Assembly: GCA_013400115.1 (NCBI GenBank)
Contig: VXBP01008209.1
Location: 249,377-313,376 of the forward strand
Direction of reading: 5' to 3'
Source of the DNA: Rhinopomastus cyanomelas
Lineage: Eukaryota; Chordata; Aves; Bucerotiformes; Rhinopomastidae
Length of the DNA: 64,000 nucleotides
The notes under the pieces are model-generated. The model searched no databases, had not been told where the DNA came from, and was given only the letters and a program-made list of their open reading frames with translations. Below, piece by piece: positions 11,901-21,605 of the stretch. Each line of letters starts with the position of its first letter. The first letter of the stretch is position 1. The position numbers and the translations under genes are program-made.

Positions 11901-14900
11901 TTGGGGCCCCATCCCACACTGGATGGGGCTCAGGCCAGCCTGGTCTAGGATGAGGTGTCCCTGCCCATGGTGGGGGCGTTGGAACTGGATGATCAGGTGG
12001 TCCCTTCCAACCCTGAGTGATCCTGATTCCATAACTTCTCCTGCTGTGGCAGGGGGATTGGACTGGATGATCTTTCAGGGTCCCTTCCAATCCCTAATGA
12101 TTCTATGATCTCGACACCCTTGGCTTGCAGAGGCTGGTGAAAGCAAGAGCTGGAGCTGGTTGAAACAAGTGTCCTGGATACCTGCACCAGTTTGGGCAGC
12201 TTTAGCTCACTCAGCCCAGTTTGTCTTTTGTAGGGAAGTGCTCCGCCATCTGCAACAGCTTCTCTAGCCCAAAGGCCACCTAAAGCAGCTTTGGGATTTG
12301 GAGAAGCCTCCCACCGGCGCTCATCAACTTCTCCTTGGCTGCAGTAACCAACAAACATGAGTGGAGCAGCCCTTTCACTCCTATCACAACACTCTCACCT
12401 TAAACCTCAGGTGCCAACAAGCAGCTATCGGGTGGTTTGGTTCTGTTCCATCTCTCTTTCATCCCTCTCTATCACCTGTCCCATCTCACTCCACCTCCCC
12501 AGGTCTGCGCTGAGTTTTCACCTGAGGGCTGCTAGTTTTCCTGCCTTCATGTCAATGGGTCTCTCCAACCAGCTGTCCAACCCCACTCCAGCTCTGTGCC
12601 AGCTCTTCTCACCGTTGCCAGACTAGTTTTGAAACCATCTAAGGCATCTAAAGGCTCAGCAAATCTCAAGCTGGACTTCTTGCCTGCTAGCCCTACACCA
12701 GCCTGGGTCACAGCCACAACCCTGCCACTGATGCCCACATTTTAGGTGGGGATCACACGACTTCCACGTGCAGAAAAGGCTTCTAGACAGCAGAATTACC
12801 ACTAACACCTTCTAAGGGACCATCAACGTGTGGTCATCGCATTTTGTGGCCTCCTAGTAGGAAGCACTGATGAGAGAGGACATTTCTGGGCACAAACGGC
12901 AGAAGCTTGGGGTGGAGTTGGTTGAGTTTTGTCTCTGCTCTCTTCAGAGCTCAAGGAACAAGCACTGGTTGATGAAATGCCATCAAAACAGCACCTTCTA
13001 AACCAGTTCACAGAGCTGAGGCAAAGGATGAGAGCTAAAGTGCTCACTAAATTCACTGCATCCCCTCCACATTCAGCTTCCTTCTCCCTCTCCTCAGGAG
13101 ACGAAAGCCAAGCGAGCGAGGAAAACCTTATCTGGAGATAAGGAATGTTCCAGGGGGTTCTCCATCACAAGCAGCAGCTTCAAAAGAGCACCCAGGTAAC
13201 TCAGGGGCTTGAGGATCAGACACCTGAATCCACAGCCCAAAAGAAGGGAGACTGAGATCCCAGCTGTTGGGGTCATAGAATCATTAGGGATTGGGAGGGA
13301 GCTTGAAAGATCATCCAGTCCAATCCCCCTGCGACAGCAGGATCACCCAGACCAAGTGTCACAGGAACAGGGCCAGGCAGCCAAGGCAAGGCAGGCCACA
13401 TCCACGCTGATCCTGCCGTGCTGCAGCACTTACTTTCGAAGGATGATGACGGCTCTTCTCTCCTTGATGTCCTGTGGTCGAATGCAGTGAGTAATCTCAT
13501 CGGCTGCGTAGCCACTGGCAACAAAACAAGACACCAGAAAGCTGCTGTGAGAAAGGTGACGGGCAGAGCACAAGGTCGTTGCCAGCCCCAACAACTCTGC
13601 TTGGCCCACTAATTCCCAATTCCCACCAGGAACCCTCCCACCAAAGAGCAGTCCCCCAGGCACAGGGAGCTACAGACATACAGGAAGGAAGACACCTCAG
13701 GAAAGAATGAGGACAGTCAGGGGTTTGTTTGGGGGTTTTTTTTAGCCTATCCCAGAGGAAAGCACCACCTGCCAGCAGCATTGCGCAAGAAGTTGTGTAG
13801 GAAATGGGTTTATGGAGGGTAGAGTCAGCCAATTTGTTTAGCAAGAGATTAGAAGCAGAGAGGGGAGTGACAATAAATCAGCATGTTGCTGTAAAGTGTC
13901 TTCAGAGAAAACACCTCTCGTGGCTGGGATGTGCAGCACAGCCAGCCCCAAACGTGTGCTGGAGTTGGGGGGAATCACAGAATGTTAGACACTGGAAGGG
14001 ACCTCGAGAGATCATCCAGCCCAATCCCCCTGCTGCAGCAGGATCCCCTAGATCCAGTCATTAGGGATTGGAAGGGACCCTGAAAGATCATCCAGCCCAA
14101 TCCCCCTGCTGCAGCAGGATCCCCTAGATCCAGTCATTAGGGGTTGGAAGGGACCTCAAAAGATCATCCAGCCCAATCCCCCTGCTGCAGCAGGATCCCC
14201 TAGATCCAGTCATTAGGGGTTGGAAGGGACCTCAAAAGATCATCCAGCCCAATCCCCCTGCTGCAGCAGGATCCCCTAGATCCAGTTGCACAGGAACAGG
14301 GCCAGGCTGGAGAAGCCAGAGTCAGGGAGATGCTGGAGTCAGGGGGAAGAGGAAGGAGTGAGGGAGGGAGGGAGTGCAGTGATGGCAAAAGTAGTGTCTC
14401 ACCCCTTCCAACTGGGCAGAGATGCTGCTGTCTCAGCACCTTTACCACTACCACCATCCTCAGCTGTGGTACAGACTGGTTTAGGTTGGAAGAGAACTCA
14501 GAGATCACCTAGTGCCAACCCCCTGCCAGGGGCAGCGACACCTCTCACCAGAGCAAGGTGCCCAGAGCCCCATCCAGCCCGGCCCTTGAGCACTGCCAGG
14601 GATGGAGTGGCCACAGCCTCCCTGGGCAACCTGTTCCATCACCCCCTGGCAGAACCCAACCAAACAGATATGGGGTAACCTTCAAATCCAGATCTGCAAA
14701 GCAAGTTGCTCCCTCTAAAACTACCATGAGACAGTTCCTGGGCTGAGAAAAACAACTGCAGGCTCAAGCAGCCACTGCACCGCGCAGCAGCTGAGGGCTT
14801 CACTATGAGATGACCTCACTTGCTCTGGGTTTCTAGCAGGCAGGAGAAGAGCCGTGGCCAGTGAGAGCCCCAGGAGTGTTTGTCTTGTGGCTGTTCCTAC

Positions 14901-17900
14901 GCGGGTGTGGGGCAGCGTGTGGGATCGTGGAGAGCAGCCATCACATCTGCTCGGACACAGCAGCCACCCTGCCAGGACCTACAAGCCTGTCTGAGAGCTG
15001 GGCCTGCCCTCTACCTGCTGTTTGGAGAGTGACTGCTCACCAGAGAGCTTTCCAGAGGCTGCTACAGGGAAAGGGAGACTTAAAAACACCTTCAGAGCCT
15101 CCTGAAACAGCTGGGAATGACCTGGGTGAAAGCTGCTCACCCCCACGCTGGTTTAAGGTGAAGCAGAAACCCCTGAGTGGGCAGCTGACCCCTCCAGGGG
15201 CATGGCCTGGGTCATGGCTCGTGGGCTATCTGGGATGCTCCGAGAACAGCTCAGGCAGGGCAGCTCTGGGGATAGGACTGGGTTTCCTTTATCTGGTTAG
15301 ATAACCCACCCACTCGCCCAGGAACACGCACCTCTCCAAGGTGGATTTGCTGCTCTGAGAAGGAAGTTAAGAGTCTAAAAACCTGAGCAGTTGAAAGAGG
15401 GGCTGATGTCCATCCTCCTCCATCCTTCAAGGTGTTGGAGAAGGACAAAGGGGCTTCTAATATCACTCTGTTCTGTTCCAGGAATCTCTGCATCAAAACT
15501 CCAGTGAGTTCATTAAGATCACATCCCTGTTGATTTAACTCACTGAATGACTGAGGCTGGAGAAGACCTCTAAGATCATCCAGCACAGCCTAACATCACC
15601 ACAACAGGACTCAGTGCATCCTCAGTGACACCCCAACACTGGGAAAAGGAACCCACTTTGCTCTCCAGCTCACTTGCAGAGCTCATCATCCCACACACAA
15701 CAGCCCCGACGAGGCCCTCCGACCAGTCTGTCCCAGTGTGGTAGTGGGACTGGTGCAGGAAAACTCCACGACACCAGACCTAGTGCTGGCTTCACTCTGC
15801 AAAGGGAAATGGAAAGGAAGGCTGACTTGGCTGTGTCACACTTGTTCTGCCTCAGAACCTCTCGCCCGCTGCCCGGCCTTGCCACATCCTGACGGCAAGA
15901 CACGCGCTGCGATATCAGGGATCTACCCAGAGGATGAACACAAAGCACTAAGTAAGAGATCAACACCCTGAACTGCTACCCAGAGCGTTCTCCAGAAGAA
16001 CAAGTTGGGGGTGCAGGTGCTCCCCCAGCTCCCACCTAACCCGGCAGATCTGAGACCTCCAACTCCTCCCCAAACCTCTTTGTTTCAGTCCATGGGAGCT
16101 GCTGCTGAGCCACGACAGAACTGCTGGGAGACACAAGTGGATTTCCTGGTACAAACAGGAGGCCCTGAAGCTCTGCAGAGCCTCGAACAAGAAGTATCTC
16201 TAGGCCAGCCCAGCTCAGAGGCAGAGGGAGCTCACCCGTGAGCCCATCGCGAGGTTGGAGCAGCTCGAGGCTTCGCTTGTGCTTCAGGAAAGCTGCTGCC
16301 ACAGCCCACGGATGTGATATCGACTGGGTCGAGCAGAGCTTGGGCCTCGTCACCGCCGGCACGCGAGGAACGTCCCCTGCGCCACTTCGGAGGGATCCCC
16401 CTCGACTGGGAAAGGATCTTGATCCAGGCAATTCCTCAGCAGGGTTATCCTGCAGAGACTGGGACTGGCAGGACTGCCTCAAGACAACCATCCCCGTGGT
16501 TCCAACAGCAGGGAGACGACCCGCAGCGCCCAAGCGCTGGGCTAGGGAAGCCCTTACAGCGTAGGGGCTCTCTAAACTCTTATTTTGGGTCATTTTTCCC
16601 TCTGGCCAAGGGCAGCAGCATCATTTCCAACCATGGTGCTGGGACACAACACCCAGCAGCTAAATTAAAGCAGGCTGGGGGCTAAGATTTGCTCCCTACA
16701 ACAGCAGCTGCAGGATGTGGTGGGGAGAAAGGGTTCCCCATCCTGTCTGGCTCCACATCCCCACCCCCCCGGCAGCTCTATCCCTTTATTTCCAGCCAGA
16801 GCAGATGAACAGGCAAATTCCTCCATCCCCTCACTGACTGAGGCTTCTCAAATGATCGTAAAGAAAAAGCAAAGCCGCAAACACAGCCCAGCCAGCAGCA
16901 CCCGACGGTCCCCAGGACTGAAACCCAGCTGAACTCTGAGGGGAGCAGCACAGACCCAGGAGCTGCTGCTCTTCTCTCCCAGCAGCATCCTGGGTTCGCA
17001 GAAGAAGAGGGGAATGACTTCTCCTTCTGCTTCTAGATGTCAAAAATGACCAGGGGGCAAATCTTCACCGCAAATAGGAAAGGAAAAAGTGCTTTGCTGG
17101 AAGAGCAAAGGGCTCAGTTGTGAGTCACGGGGTGGCTCAGCCCTTGTCCTGCTGGCAGAGGTGCCCAGCCTGGAGAATCTCAGCATTTTAAACACTAACC
17201 TGTGCCTGGAAGTCTGAAAAGTGAATCTGAGGCAGCTCCTAGCAAATCTGAGGCACTTCCCAGCGAATCCAAGCCAGTTCCTAGTGTTTGAGGCACCACA
17301 GTCTGCTTCACTGTGGGTGAAGCCAAGAGAAGGATGCAGGGAAAGACTCCCCAGGAGGTAAAAATGAGTTTGGAACGGGGTGCTGAGCGCAGGAAGAGGC
17401 CAGACGCGATGTGGGGAGAGCCCGAGAGCAATGTGGAGGCAAAGAGAGACACCCAAGAGGTTTCTTTGGGTCCTCATGACTTCTACCCAATGCCCAACGC
17501 CATGCAGCTCCCCTGGCTTCCCCAGCACGGCGCAGTGCCAGCAGCAGCCTCTGACCCAGCAGGATTTGAGTCACAGACATTACAATCAGGCCGTTTCTAT
17601 CTGCACCAGTTTCCCTATCTCCAGGGCAACTGCCTCCAGCAACTGTTTAGGGAGAGGAGAAAAAGCCAAGGTTGAGCAGTTGACTTAAAACACAACCCAA
17701 GGGGTTTGGGATTTGGGGAAACAACCCTGAGGGCCTGCACAGCTCCTCCTGAACTGCTGGGGTTAGAGGGGAGATCAGAGGATCAGAACTCAAGTTCCTG
17801 GAGTCAAGGAACTGCTGTTCAGGCCCGAAAAATGATTCCTTCAGCTGGTTCTGGGGTTGATTCTCTCTCAAGTGAGCACTAAAGATCTGCTAACTGCTGC

Positions 17901-20495
17901 ACCCCAGCTAGAATAACCTCACTGGTTTTGGAAGTCTAGTCTTTGCACCTAACCTGGGTGGCAGTGGTGAGGAAAGCTGGTTGGAAGGAAAGGAGATCTT
18001 CCTTTCATCTGTAGGCTTGCTTCAGCCACGGTAATGAACTGGTTCCAGCACCACTAATAAACTGGTTCTGGCCAACAGGCCTGGGAGATGTCCCGTTCCA
18101 ATTCCGGGAGCTCTGAGCCAGTTTCCTCTTCCCAGCAGTTTTGGGGAACAAGGAAACACCATCCTCTGCTCCTGGAGCACAGAAAAGCACCTCTCCTTCC
18201 TCTCACCACTCTCCACTGCAAAGTCCTGATCTTCCTTTGAACTTAAGGCCACAGGAGTTTTCCTGGTGCCTTCAACTCCAGGAGAACTTCAGGCTGATCC
18301 TGTGTTGATGGCTCCTGTTTTCTAGCAAGAAAAAAAACCTCTCACTAGCCCTACAAATCAGAGCGAGAGGAAGGACAACTGAACTATTTCCTCCACGGAA
18401 AGGCAGTGCAGCATCAGCAGCAAGAAAATCAGGGTAGAAAGTTTCCCCTCTTAGTGTCTAAGACAAGCAGAGAAGCTCCATCCCCGGGGCTCTGCTGTAA
18501 AAGGACACGAAGGGTCACTCCACACCCCCTCGAGCCCCATTTCACCAAATCCCCCTGACCTCTGCCCCTTCCATCCCCCGGAGACTGAGAAAATGTCCTC
18601 AGCGCCGTCCATCCGCCCGCTGCCGCTTCCCTCATCCCTGGCTAATCCGCAGAAGTTACCTAACGCCGGGGGGACGGCAAGGATTAGTTAATGTTTGTGC
18701 AGCTTTCCCCGCGATACAAAGCGACGCGAGCGCCCGGCATTTATTATTGATGCCCCAGTCAAGGGCTGCGAGGCTGCGTCTACGCGCTGGGAGGGGGGAA
18801 AATTCCTGCCTGAACCCTGCGGCGATCACTTTACAAGGCAAAGCACGGGGATTGTGTTACGGGAGCCCTGAAAACCCTCAGCCTGAACCTTCCCCGGCCT
18901 AAAAAGTAACCCCCCCCTCGAAGGAAGATTCAGCTGGTGGGAGCTCCGAGCGATTCCTGCTCCTGGCAGGGAGCACTTCGACCTTCAGGGAGGCTGGTGC
19001 TCTCACCACTGCATCAGCGGGCTTTGAGGTGCCCTCCCTAAAACCTGGACACCGGTGGGTCCTGCCTGCAGTCACCCCGCTGTCCCCTTACCTGCTCTGC
19101 CATGTCGGCTCCTACGGGGGTTAAGAAGCAGGCGTTTCCCAGTGCCAATCCCAGCTCTAACTCCGAGCGGCTGCTTGACCTTGGGCAGGTCATTTCACCT
19201 CCACAGCGTTTCCCCACTCGCCAGAACCCTCGTCAAGTCCTTTCCTGCACCCCCGAGCTTCCAAGTCACAGTCTCAGGGGGCTCTCTGCACTCCACTCTC
19301 CCCATCAGCGCTGGGTTTAGCTGTTCCCAGTTTAGAGGCTTGGGAGATGGGGCCGTTCACACCTCCTGTCTCCACCTCTCTCCAGGCTTAAGGTGAGGTT
19401 GGGAAGTTAAGCTAAGAACAGCCTCAGGACCCCATCCCAACCAGCTGCTGGGCTCTGACCCCTTGCTCTCAAGAAAGGGATCCATTTTGTGCCTCCATGT
19501 GTGATTTTAACCGTTTACAGCAAAGCTCAGCTCCTGCCAGGACCCACCTCAAGCCTCCAAAATCAATCACCAATCCCCATCTACTCTGGCAGCAGGACAC
19601 GCTCCACTTAGATCCTTCCCTCACCCCTTCCGCTGCAGCAAGAGACCCTGCAGGCCTAGAGTGGGGTGAGAAGGAGCCCGGGCTGCCATCGGGGTGTGCA
19701 GCCACGCACTTCGTGATCAGCGTTACACAACCGAGCCCCCCGGCACCCGTTGGCCGAGGCCTGGGCAAGTTACCTGAGCACCGTGACGCTTCCCCTCTTG
19801 ACGGGCAGGAAGAGAACGGGCTCCGAAACCCTGATGGGTTTGAACTGGAATTTACACCCGAAGCAGAGCGCCGAGTCGCTGAAGAAGGAGACGGAGACGA
19901 TGGGCCTCTCGAAGATATGGATGGGGTCCACGTGGGAGACAATGCAGCCCCCCGGCTGGTAGTCGTTGATGACGGCACTGTTCACAAATCCCTCCGGAAT
20001 CACCCGGTGCTCCACCAGCTTCCTGATCACCAGGTCGTGCACCCACTCCGGGATGGCGTCCACCTCTCCCCGCGGGTACAGGCGCTCCTGGCCGGGGCCT
20101 CGTCTCTGCAGCTGAGAGCCGTAGGTGTAGCCCTCTCCAAAGAAATACTTGTTCCGCAGCGGCGCCCGATCCACCGTGTGCTCCTTGTAGAGCCCCTTCT
20201 CCGCTCGGGACACCACGTCCTCGATGCGAGCTTCGATCTTAGCGCACTCCTCGGCGCTGAAGAGGCGAAGCTGGCGGATGCCGCTCTTGACTTTCCGAGC
20301 TTCTTCTTCCTCCTTCTGCTCCTCGTAGTCGCTGGGCTCGGAACCGGAATCCTCGTGGTGCCGCCGCTTGCGATCGTAGGGAGGTTCGGTGGGTTCTCGT
20401 GGGAGGCTGCCGCCGCTGTTGCCTTTGTGACCGTCCCGGTAGGGCATCATGGACTTGAGCTTCTCCCGCAGGTCCGTGTAGCCGGTGGAGGCCAT
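5976..20495 (-). CDS. ALKBH5: RNA demethylase ALKBH5 (4 coding exons)
   Basis: Fe(II)/2-oxoglutarate dioxygenase that removes N6-methyladenosine from RNA in the nucleus. Coding exons: 19774-20495 (722 nt), 13434-13514 (81), 8226-8381 (156) and 5976-6159 (184 with TGA). All introns are GT-AG and the phases join. The product is 380 residues against 394 in human; the shortfall matches absence of the N-terminal polyalanine tract of the human protein. Iron ligands are His188 and Asp190 in SHVDPIH and His250 in DEITHC (human 204, 206, 266); the 2OG-binding arginine is Arg261 (human 277). The C-terminus, basic and ending KVKMRRH, is conserved. The start ATG at 20495 opens MASTGYTDLREKLKSM. Exon 1 sits in a CpG island. 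Identity is secure; the gene appears intact. Confidence 0.98.
6566..6846 (+). mobile_element. CR1 LINE 3' fragment
   Basis: Contains the CR1 signature CTGGAACAGGCTGCCC, then GGAAGTGCTCAAGGCCAGGC, ending TCTGTGATTGTATGAT. It is 5'-truncated and lies in ALKBH5 intron 3, antisense to the gene. Confidence 0.9.
7362..7730 (+). mobile_element. CR1 LINE 3' fragment
   Basis: Starts in GAGGCTGAGAGGAGACCTCC, passes through the TTAGGTTGGATCTTAGGAAG motif and ends GAGTCTGTGATTCTA. It lies in ALKBH5 intron 3 on the strand opposite the gene. Confidence 0.9.
7880..8060. promoter_or_regulatory. Repeat-free AT-rich segment in ALKBH5 intron 3, possible conserved element
   Basis: An unusually AT-rich, transposon-free stretch close to exon 3 contains several SOX-like cores (ATTGTTC, AACAATG) and homeodomain-like TAATTAG. 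The base composition and clustered motifs are visible; conservation and function are only guessed. Confidence 0.2.
8500..8870 (-). mobile_element. CR1 LINE 3' fragment
   Basis: Reverse-complement CR1 end: TTGGAAGAGACCCCTGAGAT, CATCCAGTCCAACCACC, then AACCCCTCCAGGGATGGCGA. It lies in ALKBH5 intron 2, about 115 bp upstream of exon 3, same orientation as the gene. Confidence 0.9.
9250..9675. repeat. Four-copy 110-bp tandem repeat
   Basis: GGAAAAGGCAGCCTGATGCT recurs at exact 110-bp spacing (about 9271, 9381, 9491, 9601). Copies 2-3 are essentially identical; the first differs slightly and the fourth has lost a short block (GGTGAATACAGGA-like) before the end. The unit length is not a multiple of three, so the long minus-strand frames across it rotate through all phases and are not a protein repeat. 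It lies in ALKBH5 intron 2. Confidence 0.95.
10608..11030 (-). mobile_element. CR1 LINE fragment
   Basis: Reverse CR1 including CACCTCCAGGGATGGGGACT, GGCTTCCCAACATCCAACCC and CTCCCTCAGCCTCTCCCCAT. About 420 bp, in ALKBH5 intron 2. Confidence 0.9.
11205..11430. promoter_or_regulatory. CpG-dense island inside ALKBH5 intron 2
   Basis: A compact CpG-rich, transposon-free patch (GCGCGCCGTGCCGCGGGGAT region, GTGTGCGCACGCGGGCCCCG) ends in an AT-rich TTAATAGGCTCTATTT. It could be an intragenic regulatory island or alternative promoter. No exon was recognised in it. Confidence 0.25.
11826..12112 (+). mobile_element. Two CR1 3' ends in tandem
   Basis: A first CR1 tail (AACTGGATGATCAGGTGGTC, CCCTTCCAACCCTGAGTGAT) is followed at about 12040 by a second, different tail (ATTGGACTGGATGATCTTTC, CCCTAATGATTCTATGAT). 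This suggests insertion or duplication at a CR1 end. Confidence 0.85.
13274..13395 (-). mobile_element. CR1 LINE 3' end close to ALKBH5 exon 2
   Basis: CATAGAATCATTAGGGATTG followed by GATCATCCAGTCCAATCCCC. It ends about 40 bp from the 5' splice donor of ALKBH5 exon 2 (exon low end 13434). Confidence 0.9.
13975..14300 (-). repeat. CR1-derived tandem array, 76-bp period
   Basis: A CR1 3' end (minus orientation) has been amplified. The block from CATTAGGG through CCTAGATCCAGT recurs at 14061, 14137 and 14213 with exact 76-bp spacing, preceded by a slightly different first copy from 13975. It lies in ALKBH5 intron 1, about 460 bp upstream of exon 2. Confidence 0.93.
14478..14650 (-). mobile_element. 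CR1 LINE 3' fragment
   Basis: GGTTTAGGTTGGAAGAGAAC, then AGATCACCTAGTGCCAACCC and CACAGCCTCCCTGGGCAACC, the standard reverse CR1 end. Confidence 0.88.
14651..18590. other. ALKBH5: ALKBH5 intron 1, central part
   Basis: Unique-looking intronic sequence with a 60-bp reverse CR1 end at about 15538-15600. Short open frames on both strands show no family resemblance or exon structure, and no RNA gene was recognised. Confidence 0.6.
18600..18860. promoter_or_regulatory. Candidate conserved element in ALKBH5 intron 1
   Basis: A repeat-free stretch with alternating CpG and AT-rich motifs (GGATTAGTTAATGTTTG, GCATTTATTATTGATGC, CGGCGATCACTTTACAAGG). It stands out from the surrounding intron in composition. 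A regulatory role is guesswork without an alignment. Confidence 0.25.
19140..19222 (+). mobile_element. MIR-like ancient CORE-SINE relic
   Basis: The stretch AATCCCAGCTCT, then CTGCTTGACCTTGGGCAGGT, CATTTCACCTCC and GTTTCCCCACT follows the 3' half of the MIR consensus in the right order and spacing. MIR elements are rare, old fossils in bird genomes. It lies in ALKBH5 intron 1, antisense to the gene. Confidence 0.7.
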
Positions 20496-21130
20496 CGCGA
20501 GTCCGCAGCCCCCGCCTCTATCGATCCCGGTGCTGCAGGCGGTGCTGCTGGCGGCGGGTGGCGGCAGCGGCGGGGGACGAGCAGCTGCTATTCATGGCAC
20601 CCGCCGCCCTGCTGGAGGAACCCCGGAGAAACGGGGAGGTGAGCAACGGGGCACACCGACACGGACCGGGAATTCCCCCCGACTCCGTTACCTCCGCCCC
20701 GCCCCCCTCCACCTCCGCCACCCCCGCCCCGGGACCNCTCCGCCCCGCCGCGCCGCGCACGCACCCCCTGCCTTCTCCCTCTCCCCCTTCCCTTTCTCCT
20801 CCTCCGCCTCCTCCTCCTCCCCTCGCAGGCCCCACCTCCACAACCCCTCCCCCTCGGCCCGTTCTGTTACGCACCGACGTAACGAGGCTCCGCCCCGGCC
20901 CGGCCGCCGCCTCCCACCGCTCCCTGCGCCCCCCCCCGGAACCGGCACCGGCGGCGCCGGTAACGCCCCNNNNNNNNNNNNNNNNNNNNNNNNNNNNNNN
21001 NNNNNNNNNNNNNNNNNNNNNNNNNNNNNNNNNNNNNNNGGAGCGCGGGCGACGAGAAGCCGTAGCTGATTGGTCGGCTCGAGGACCTAACGGATCGGGG
21101 ATGGGGGGGGAGGGGGGTTGAGGTGGCTAA
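20496..21130 (-). promoter_or_regulatory. ALKBH5: ALKBH5 5' UTR and CpG-island promoter (contains gap)
   Basis: Very GC-rich, CpG-rich DNA just upstream of the ALKBH5 start. It includes a single ambiguous base at 20737, a 70-base gap at 20970-21039 and an inverted CCAAT box (ATTGG at 21069-21073), which reads CCAAT on the ALKBH5 strand. No TATA box is seen. The true transcription start may lie in or beside the gap. The island also abuts the 3' end of MYO15A. Confidence 0.65.
20970..21039. other. Assembly gap (70 N)
   Basis: Run of undetermined bases in the ALKBH5 promoter island; its true length is unknown. Confidence 0.99.
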
Positions 21131-21239
21131 CGAGGTGCCTGCGGAGGTGGTGAGCGCGCCCCCTGGCGGGCGGGAGGAATAGGACTGGAAGTGGCGAGGG
21201 GGTTCCCGGTGCGGAACCGGCATCGGGAGGACTGGGGAG

Positions 21240-21430
21240 ACGTGGAACTAGGGTACGGGGATGGGGCAACTGGGAAATGGGGATAGGGGACCTGGGGTAT
21301 GGGGTTGGGGGACCTGGAGAATGGGATGGGCAACTGGGAAATGGGGATGGGGGAACTGGGGAATGGCATGGGGCACTGTATAGATAAGGGGGAACTGGGG
21401 TACAGGGTTGGGAGAACTGGGGTACAAGGG
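21240..21430. repeat. G-rich minisatellite downstream of MYO15A
   Basis: Diverged copies of an 18-20-bp unit such as GGGGAACTGGGGAATGG run between the MYO15A stop and the ALKBH5 promoter. Multiple G3-G5 runs on the plus strand could form quadruplexes. No clear AATAAA was found here for MYO15A. Confidence 0.8.
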
Positions 21431-21605
21431 AGCTTCATCCCCCCGCAGCAGGGAGTGCAGCACAACACCATCGACACTGAGGGGGGCTCATGGCCGTGTA
21501 TAAAACACCCACAACAACAGTGGGGGGACAGAGGGGGATGGGTCCCCAGGCTGGGAACACCGCACGCTCCGTATCCCGGTGGACCCCATAACCCGGGGCT
21601 GGGGG

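Noticed and set aside
19497..20642. 381-codon plus-strand frame opposite ALKBH5 exon 1
   Set aside because: Antisense shadow of a conserved GC-rich exon; no independent motif, start context or splice structure.
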